A stretch of DNA of 32,163 nt, taken from the NCBI GenBank assembly GCA_002791575.1, contig PFXI01000004.1, positions 1 to 32,163 on the forward strand, in the 5' to 3' direction. Below are positions 27,477 through 32,163 of the stretch, piece by piece. The number at the start of each line of letters is the position of its first letter. The first letter of the stretch is position 1. Source of the DNA: Zetaproteobacteria bacterium CG_4_9_14_3_um_filter_54_145 (GTDB taxonomy: Bacteria > Pseudomonadota > Zetaproteobacteria > Mariprofundales > Mariprofundaceae). The position numbers were made by a program, and so were the translations under genes. Under the pieces are notes generated by a model. That model worked only from the letters and a program-made list of their open reading frames with translations, was not told the DNA's origin and searched no databases.

Positions 27477-28862
27477 TCAATGGCCGCCACGAAGCTCTCG
27501 AAAGCTTGCCTGCCAGCCACCGAAATCATCCCGGAACACGCGGTAATCGACGACAGTATCGAATGCCACCACCTGCTCATTTCCCTTGGCGATCTCCAGC
27601 TTGCATGTGCCTTTGACACGCAAACGGTACGGCCAGAACTCATGCCGATGGTTAAATCGCCCTTGCAGACGCACGCTTATGCTGGCGACCTGCACATCCT
27701 CGGTATAGCCGCGATGCGCATCGTGCAGCCAGCTAAGCGGTATGCCCTGCTGCACACTCTGCTGTACAATATGGATGAGCTGACCACCGTCCGGCGGTAC
27801 AAAGTAGGCTGCCCTTGCCGCCATAACGCGGGCATCACGAAAGCCAGGGACAAACTGATCCGACTGCTCGAATGAACGGGCAGCCTCGGCAAAGCGATCC
27901 GCCTGCATCAGCTCCACCCCCTGCGCGTAATAGCGGTCGGCATCCGCCCTGTTGGCCAGCTCCGTGTAACGGGCGGCCAGCAGCGAAGCGTCGCGAAAGC
28001 CCGGCACAAATGAGAGCGCCTCTGTAAATGCCGCCGCCGCTTCCCTGTAGTGCTGACTTGCAGCCAGCTGCTCGCCGCTCTGGTAACGCAGCAGCGCATC
28101 AGCCCTGTCGGCCAGCGTCTTATATTTTGCGGCCAGCGTATAGGCATCCCGGTAACCGGGAATAAACCCGTCCGCTCTGGCAAAGGCGATGGAGGCCGCC
28201 CTGTAGTCCCGCTGTTGCACGGCCTGCACAGCCCGCCCGTAATAGATTTTGGCATCCGCAAGATCGGCCAGATGTCCGTTCTTCTCAGCCGCTACCCCCG
28301 CATCCCTGTATGGATTGAGAAACGACAGCGCCCCGGCGAACTCCGCCTGCGCCTGCCGATAGGCGCGGCCTTTGGCATAGCGCTGGCCGTTGGCATAGTG
28401 CGCCGCCGCCGCATTTTGGTACGCCTCATCGCGCAGCACACCCACATCATGCGGCGCCATGGCCAGCATCGTGTTGATCGCCGCCCTGTTGGCTTTTGAT
28501 GTATTCACCCGGTTGCCGAATGTTGCCAGCGCCTGCTGCAACTGATTGAGCGTCCGATTCATGGCAGTGACGCGATCATAACCATAGGCCGCCCGGTCCC
28601 AGTCACGCGTCTGTTTATGCTGCTCGATCCCGCTCAGCTGTTGCGCATAGGCCTGATCAGCGATGCCGGGAAACAGGCCGATCATCTTATAATTGCCGAT
28701 ATTCGCCTGCAGCGACTGCGCCGCCTGATCAAAGGCCGCACCATAATCACCCTGCTGCACGCTCTGTTGCGCCAGTGCAAATTTCTGCTCCGACACTGTC
28801 GCGCAAGCGCCCAGCAGAAAAACAAGCCCAAGCCCGATCACTATCCTGTTGCTGATCCGCAC
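27477..28862 (-). CDS. Lipoprotein with FVPGFRDA tandem repeats
   Basis: A 461-residue lipoprotein. The signal peptide MRISNRIVIGLGLVFLLGAC has its lipobox cysteine at 20. The start is GTG at 28862, behind GGAGG with a six-base spacer; starts further upstream lack such a site. The middle has about four helical repeats of roughly 52 residues in the TPR style, each centred on F-(I/V)PG-(F/Y)-RDA: SFLNPYRDAG, GFIPGYRDAY, SFVPGFRDAS and QFVPGFRDAR. A beta-type C-terminal domain follows (about 370-461; VQVASISVRLQGRFNHRHEF). The repeats point to protein binding in the periplasm. The family is unknown to me. Confidence 0.8.
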   Translation of the reverse strand: MRISNRIVIGLGLVFLLGACATVSEQKFALAQQSVQQGDYGAAFDQAAQSLQANIGNYKMIGLFPGIADQAYAQQLSGIEQHKQTRDWDRAAYGYDRVTAMNRTLNQLQQALATFGNRVNTSKANRAAINTMLAMAPHDVGVLRDEAYQNAAAAHYANGQRYAKGRAYRQAQAEFAGALSFLNPYRDAGVAAEKNGHLADLADAKIYYGRAVQAVQQRDYRAASIAFARADGFIPGYRDAYTLAAKYKTLADRADALLRYQSGEQLAASQHYREAAAAFTEALSFVPGFRDASLLAARYTELANRADADRYYAQGVELMQADRFAEAARSFEQSDQFVPGFRDARVMAARAAYFVPPDGGQLIHIVQQSVQQGIPLSWLHDAHRGYTEDVQVASISVRLQGRFNHRHEFWPYRLRVKGTCKLEIAKGNEQVVAFDTVVDYRVFRDDFGGWQASFRELRGGH

Positions 28863-28984
28863 TAACCACCTCCTGATACACACAGCGTACCATACGCGGT
28901 GAATCGATTCGTGCAGTAGCAAATACAGCGCAGCCGGCGTTTATTTTCCGCTATAGCCTGTGCAATCCTGCCACAGCAGTTGTT

Positions 28985-29116
28985 GTGCCGGTTGACGCAG
29001 AGCGGCTGGCAGCGACACTCGCCGCCATGAACACGTACTTTGTGCACAAAAAGGTAGCGCTATCCCGCTGGCTCATCGCCCGCTGGAACCACTGCCTGTG
29101 CCCCGGAGTATGTTGA
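28985..29116 (+). CDS. Possible small ORF before a strong terminator
   Basis: GTG at 28985 opens a 43-codon frame with coding-like content (VDAERLAATLAAMNTYFVHK, then ALSRWLIARWNHCL). It ends 28 bases before the terminator at 29145. The same frame is open further upstream without a stop. No clear ribosome site was found. It may be a gene remnant, a small protein, or part of an untranslated RNA ended by that terminator. Confidence 0.25.
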   Translation: MPVDAERLAATLAAMNTYFVHKKVALSRWLIARWNHCLCPGVC

Positions 29117-29144
29117 TTCGTTAACCACTGAATCAGTTATTGAA

Positions 29145-29182
29145 CGGCCTCGGGTTTTGATGAACCCGGGGCCGTTTTTTTT
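29145..29182 (+). terminator. Strong rho-independent terminator
   Basis: CGGCCTCGGGTT (29145-29156) pairs with AACCCGGGGCCG (29163-29174) through 12 bp with one T-G wobble, followed by eight T residues. It reads on the plus strand, yet no established plus-strand gene lies upstream back to cvfB, whose own terminator is at 27420. It must end an unrecognised transcript within about 28870-29144. Confidence 0.88.
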
Positions 29183-29205
29183 GTACCACTAAAACTGTTA
29201 TCTGT

Positions 29206-29302
29206 ACCACGCAGTTCACAAAGATCACGCAGAGAGCATCAGCGGAATATGGGGTAATGCAGTTCCATGGCCTTTCTCTCTATTTTTCGTGGACTGCGTG
29301 GT
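29206..29302. repeat. MITE-like inverted-repeat element upstream of the EamA gene
   Basis: ACCACGCAGTTCACAAA (29206-29222) matches the reverse complement of 29286-29302 (ACCACGCAGTCCACGAA) in 15 of 17 positions. The 97-base unit encodes nothing. It ends 15 bases before the ribosome site of the next gene, so it would form part of its mRNA leader. Similar ACCACGCAG/ACCGCAGAG repeats recur in intergenic DNA of many bacteria (recollection, not a search). Confidence 0.6.
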
Positions 29303-29327
29303 GAATAGTAGAAATAAGGAGAAGAGC

Positions 29328-30221
29328 ATGTCAGTTCCATCGGCATATTTAGGCGTCATACTTATCTGGAGCACCACCCCGCTGGCCATTCTGTGGAGCA
29401 GCCAGGAGGTCGGTTTTGTCTTCGGCGTCACCAGCCGTATGCTGATCGGTGCCGTGCTGGCGCTGATCGTTGCTGCACTGATGGGTTCCGGACTTATCTG
29501 GCATCGTCGTGCCCTGCTGGCCTATATGGCTGCAGGCTTCGGCATTTTCGGCAGCATGATGAGTGTCTACTGGTCTGCGCAATACATCCCTACCGGCTGG
29601 ATTTCGGTTATTTTCGGCATCTCACCAATTGTCACCGCCCTGATGGCGCGCCTCTGGCTGGATGCGGAGCCGCTGACCCGCCCGCGCCTGTTCGGCATGC
29701 TGATCGGGCTCTCCGGCCTGCTGGTGATGTTCGGCAGCAGCTTTAAGCTGCAAGATCAGGCTGCCCTCGGTGTGCTCGGCATGCTGGTATCGGTAAGCAT
29801 TCATTGCGCCAGTGCTGTATGGATCAAGCGGATCAGGCCCGAGGTGCCTGCCATTGTCCAGACCAGCGGTGGCCTGCTGTTTGCTGCACCGCTGTTTCTG
29901 ATCGCCTGGCTGCTCAGCGGTGCAACATTGCCGGATCAGCTCTCCACCCGCACGATCGGCGCCATCGCTTATCTGGCGCTGTTGGGCTCGGTGCTGGGCT
30001 TTGCACTCTACTATTATGTGTTGAGCAAGGTCGATGCAACGCGGGTGGCACTGCTGACGCTGATTACACCGCTCTGCGCGCTGGCGCTGGGCAACTGGCT
30101 CAACCAGGAACCACTGAGCCTGCAGATTATCCTGGGATCGCTGTTGATCCTCAGCGGCCTTGCCACCTTTGAATTAAGCGGCAAGACAGAGCGGATCAGG
30201 GCACGTTTCCTGCGCTATTAA
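29328..30221 (+). CDS. EamA-family (DMT) transporter
   Basis: A 297-residue inner-membrane exporter of the drug/metabolite transporter superfamily. Ten hydrophobic helices form two EamA repeats (about 4-138 and 150-285). Diagnostic segments are VILIWSTTPLAILWS, YIPTGWISVIFGISPIVTALMARLWLDAEPLTRPRLFGMLIGLSGL and, in the second repeat, YYVLSKVDATRVALLTLITPLCALALGNWLNQEPLSLQIILGSLLI. ATG 29328 has AGGAG six bases upstream. It is a single-gene unit between a terminator with an inverted-repeat element and its own terminator. The substrate cannot be told from sequence. Confidence 0.93.
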   Translation: MSVPSAYLGVILIWSTTPLAILWSSQEVGFVFGVTSRMLIGAVLALIVAALMGSGLIWHRRALLAYMAAGFGIFGSMMSVYWSAQYIPTGWISVIFGISPIVTALMARLWLDAEPLTRPRLFGMLIGLSGLLVMFGSSFKLQDQAALGVLGMLVSVSIHCASAVWIKRIRPEVPAIVQTSGGLLFAAPLFLIAWLLSGATLPDQLSTRTIGAIAYLALLGSVLGFALYYYVLSKVDATRVALLTLITPLCALALGNWLNQEPLSLQIILGSLLILSGLATFELSGKTERIRARFLRY

Positions 30222-30223
30222 CG

Positions 30224-30260
30224 CCATAAGAAGGCCCTGCATTGCAGGGCCTTCTTATGG
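30224..30260. terminator. Perfect 17-bp hairpin terminator after the EamA gene
   Basis: CCATAAGAAGGCCCTGC (30224-30240) and GCAGGGCCTTCTTATGG (30244-30260) are perfect inverted repeats with a three-base loop. The GC core GCCCTGC/GCAGGGC followed by CTTCTT serves as terminator for the plus strand, and the symmetrical A-rich flank makes it usable on the minus strand too. Confidence 0.8.
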
Positions 30261-30390
30261 TTCGTCGCATATTAACAGGAAGGACCCATCCCCTTGCAAC
30301 AGAGAGTCATGATCTGCTTTGCGCGCGCATACATGCACTTGTTCGCTCCTGACGATTCACTGCTGCCAAGAATCAGAGTCAAAAGCATTT

Positions 30391-30528
30391 CACCGCAGAG
30401 GACGCGAAGGACGCAAAGGCAAAGCAAGACAATGAAGGGGAATGCCGGTAATACTGCGTCGCACTCGATCGGGTTCATCCGAGATATACCAGAGACGCCA
30501 TTCATCTACGTCGTCTTCCTCTGCGGTG
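30391..30528. repeat. MITE-like element with 12-bp perfect inverted ends
   Basis: CACCGCAGAGGA (30391-30402) is exactly complementary to TCCTCTGCGGTG (30517-30528). The left end continues as the GGACGC-type direct repeats (GACGCGAAGGACGCAAAGG). It resembles the element at 29206-29302 in size range and in its AC-rich CGCAG ends, and the two bracket the EamA gene. Confidence 0.55.
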
Positions 30529-30547
30529 CATGCTTTGGACTATCGCG

Positions 30548-30579
30548 CGCAGAGGAGCGCCGGCACTTGCTCCTCTGCG
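30548..30579. repeat. Hairpin sharing the GCAGAGGA core
   Basis: CGCAGAGGAGC (30548-30558) pairs perfectly with GCTCCTCTGCG (30569-30579) around a ten-base loop. The GCAGAGGA core is the same as in the ends of the element 20 bases to the left, so it may be a truncated relative or a second end of it. No T-run follows. Confidence 0.5.
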
Positions 30580-30678
30580 GCAAGGTGAATGGTGACCGCA
30601 GGAAATGCCTGTGGTGCGCAGCCAGAGAAGGTGCCCTGAGGCATGCAGGCCTTTGACCATCACTGGATTAGCTGCCTG

Positions 30679-31044
30679 CTACCGGCCTCGCTGACCGCCG
30701 CCCATACCCGGTCCCATTCCCTGCCCCATACCGCCGCCACGACCGGCGCCCTGGCCCATGCCCTTTCTGCGCTCGCCAACCTCGGCCGGAACCTGTTTAC
30801 CCTGCTCCCTAGCCCGCTGCTGCATGCGCTCATGCTGCTCAGCCCGATACTGCTCACGCTCTGCTTCATTCATGTTACGCATCTTCTGTCGCTGCTCACT
30901 GCGCTCCTGCTCGCTCATCAGCTCACGCCCGTACACCATCGGCTTATCATCGCCGGCGTATGCGGCAGTGGAGCCGGCCGCCACAGTCAGTGGCATAGAC
31001 AGCATCATGACCATATAAATGTTCCGCTTCATCTTCATCTTCAT
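30679..31044 (-). CDS. Small periplasmic protein with charged helix and Gly/Met-rich tail
   Basis: A 121-residue protein. The Sec signal peptide (MKMKMKRNIYMVMMLSMPL...AAYA) is followed by YGRELMSEQERSEQRQKM and a long helix rich in E, R and Q (to about residue 85). A tail of glycine, methionine and arginine (GMGQG, GGGMGQ, GMGPGM, GGGQ) ends it. I recall the YGRELM(T/S)xxE start from proteobacterial hypothetical proteins. Function unknown. ATG 31044 has GAGG eight bases upstream. It lies 88 bases after the cytochrome c gene and may share its transcript. Confidence 0.75.
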   Translation of the reverse strand: MKMKMKRNIYMVMMLSMPLTVAAGSTAAYAGDDKPMVYGRELMSEQERSEQRQKMRNMNEAEREQYRAEQHERMQQRAREQGKQVPAEVGERRKGMGQGAGRGGGMGQGMGPGMGGGQRGR

Positions 31045-31132
31045 CTTCAGTACCTCTACAGGGAGTAGTTTTCCCGCATCCTATGATAGACGATCAGAAG
31101 CATGCATATCATAGGACATATTGTCGCAGCTG

Positions 31133-31591
31133 CTATTTGCACATGCGGTTGTACATCATCTGATCTTTTTTGGCGTGCTGCATATCGCCGCGTGCCTTGG
31201 CTGCCTTGATACTCGCCTGCCAGTGCGCGCACGGCGGGGCAAAGGTCTCATCATGGATATAGGCGGCAATCTTGCGCACATCGGCCTCTTCTGCGCCGAT
31301 ATCGGGCATGACACCAAGCAACTCGACTGCATTGATCATGACCGACTCATCCTCGCTGAGGTGCAACGTGAATGCGGTCAGCTGCTCGATAAACTCATTC
31401 CGGTCGGCAGTGGCCATTTTATATCGCTTCTGCACCGCAAACATCGGCGGCCCCATGGGTGGATCCAGATCGGCATTGTGACAACCCATGCAGTTATCCT
31501 GCAGTAACTGCTTGCCCTCAAGCTGGCTGTCGCCTGCCCAGACATTGCCGGCAAACAGCATGGCTGCCGCCAGTACAATCGATTTTCTCAT
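31133..31591 (-). CDS. Periplasmic cytochrome c
   Basis: A 152-residue monohaem cytochrome c. The signal peptide is MRKSIVLAAAMLFAGNVWAG, and CMGCH at 34-38 binds haem. GVMPDIGAEEADVRKIAAYI follows the usual c-type pattern, its methionine being the likely second iron ligand. A C-terminal extension with two more cysteines (about residues 120 and 151; FAPPCAHW ... YNRMCK) is unusual and could form a disulfide. ATG 31591 has GGGAG five bases upstream. It is presumably an electron carrier; the partner is unknown. Confidence 0.9.
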   Translation of the reverse strand: MRKSIVLAAAMLFAGNVWAGDSQLEGKQLLQDNCMGCHNADLDPPMGPPMFAVQKRYKMATADRNEFIEQLTAFTLHLSEDESVMINAVELLGVMPDIGAEEADVRKIAAYIHDETFAPPCAHWQASIKAAKARGDMQHAKKDQMMYNRMCK

Positions 31592-31821
31592 ATACACTCC
31601 CTGTCCGGTTTCGTGCCTGTTCCGGTTGCGTGTAGATACTAGCATCTTTACCGGCCCGGCCAAAGACACTGCTTGCCGGCGTCACGGCAGATCACGCATA
31701 ACATGGCGGCATTGTACTTTCGCCTAGGTGGGGAAAATGATGAAAGCGCGCGCGAGACTTGCTATACAGGCTCAGGCCCTATCATGCGCAATAGCATCAA
31801 AGGGCCTGCCCTGTTTATTGA

Positions 31822-32163
31822 TCAGTTGTTTGCCTGTTCAATAGCATACGGACCATTGAGCAGACCTCTCACTTGATTATTGAGTGAACTATTGTTTGCA
31901 ATACGGGAAAGCTCAGGCGTTCTGTCGACCATAGAGCCCGCTATCTGATCAACAACTGCGCCAATCAGGGCACCAGCCAGACCGCCGCCACCATCACTGG
32001 ATTGTTGCACGGCAAAAGCCTCCGCATCCCATAGTAGCTCGCCGTTTTTGCAATCTACCAATCTCAATTTGGCACGAACCACCGCTTTGGAAGAGATGAC
32101 CTGATACTTCTGCCCCCACTCATCAATGGTGACATACAGTACGGCATCGGCACCAATATATTG
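31822..32163 (-). CDS. DUF799/GNA1162-family lipoprotein, 5' end cut off
   Basis: The C-terminal 113 residues of a protein running off the right edge. YIGADAVLYVTIDEWGQKYQ, VVRAKLRLVDCKNGELLWDA and GGGLAGALIGAVVDQIAGSMVDRT match the DUF799 (Neisseria GNA1162-like) family of outer-membrane-associated lipoproteins. Genes of this family usually sit with a CsgG-like protein and a DUF4810 lipoprotein; if so, those would be upstream, outside the window. The signal peptide and lipobox are not in view. Confidence 0.85.
   Translation of the reverse strand, partial: QYIGADAVLYVTIDEWGQKYQVISSKAVVRAKLRLVDCKNGELLWDAEAFAVQQSSDGGGGLAGALIGAVVDQIAGSMVDRTPELSRIANNSSLNNQVRGLLNGPYAIEQANN

Larger units (their letters stand above)
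30261..30678. other. Gene-free stretch with inverted-repeat elements
   Basis: No supported gene. An open plus-strand frame here runs straight through repeat sequence and ends at neither a ribosome site nor a family match. The stretch holds the inverted-repeat element at 30391-30528 and the hairpin at 30548-30579. Confidence 0.5.

Noticed and set aside
30294-30656. 120-codon plus-strand open frame after the EamA gene
   Set aside because: It runs through the inverted-repeat element and hairpin, has no ribosome site and reads as low-complexity repeat translation.

Overview
The window is chromosomal DNA of a Gram-negative bacterium. The evidence is the LPS-assembly lipoprotein LptE, several lipobox proteins, an envelope protease with RseC, a heat-shock sigma factor of the RpoH type, c-type cytochromes and the classical leuS-lptE-holA gene order. 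A c-haem chemoreceptor, a cytochrome c and the overall mixture would fit a marine iron-oxidising proteobacterium (Zetaproteobacteria, Mariprofundus-like). That placement is my inference; there is no rRNA or other marker here to prove it.

Layout. 1-460: the terminal repeats of an IS21-like element and apparently gene-free DNA. 461-2161: a chemoreceptor with a periplasmic CxxCH haem site. 2162-3286: a long gene-poor stretch with several hairpins. 3287-4295: a DUF190 (PII-like) gene overlapping a Crp-family regulator. 4389-5537: a radical SAM protein and a small unknown protein. 5581-10836: one minus-strand run leuS-lptE-holA-bioA (tRNA charging, LPS export, replication clamp loader, biotin synthesis). 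10945-13764: a 939-residue channel-like protein with two voltage-sensor-like units, one pore and two RCK-like domains. 13910-15668: a lipoprotein, a GlsB-type small membrane protein and a conserved membrane-anchored unknown. 15726-21449: a minus-strand series rseC, Do protease, glutaredoxin-like, TlpA-like, ligA, rpoH. 21590-23445: nadB and acylphosphatase, divergent from rseC. 23519-24446: a GAF/zinc-motif protein followed by a decayed second copy of the acylphosphatase 3' end. 24969-27338: rmuC and a CvfB-like S1 protein, closed by a strong terminator. 27477-28862: a repeat-containing lipoprotein. 29145-30579: an EamA exporter bracketed by terminators and inverted-repeat elements. 30679-32163: a small periplasmic protein, a cytochrome c and a truncated DUF799 lipoprotein.

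How the parts fit. Most genes are housekeeping. The most interesting are the tandem-voltage-sensor channel, the overlapping DUF190/Crp pair with a possible operator and competing leader hairpins, the haem chemoreceptor, the nadB/rseC/Do-protease junction that looks like an rpoE locus without rpoE-rseA-rseB, and the scar of an acylphosphatase duplication around the GAF gene. I saw no CRISPR array, prophage, toxin-antitoxin pair or obvious defence system.
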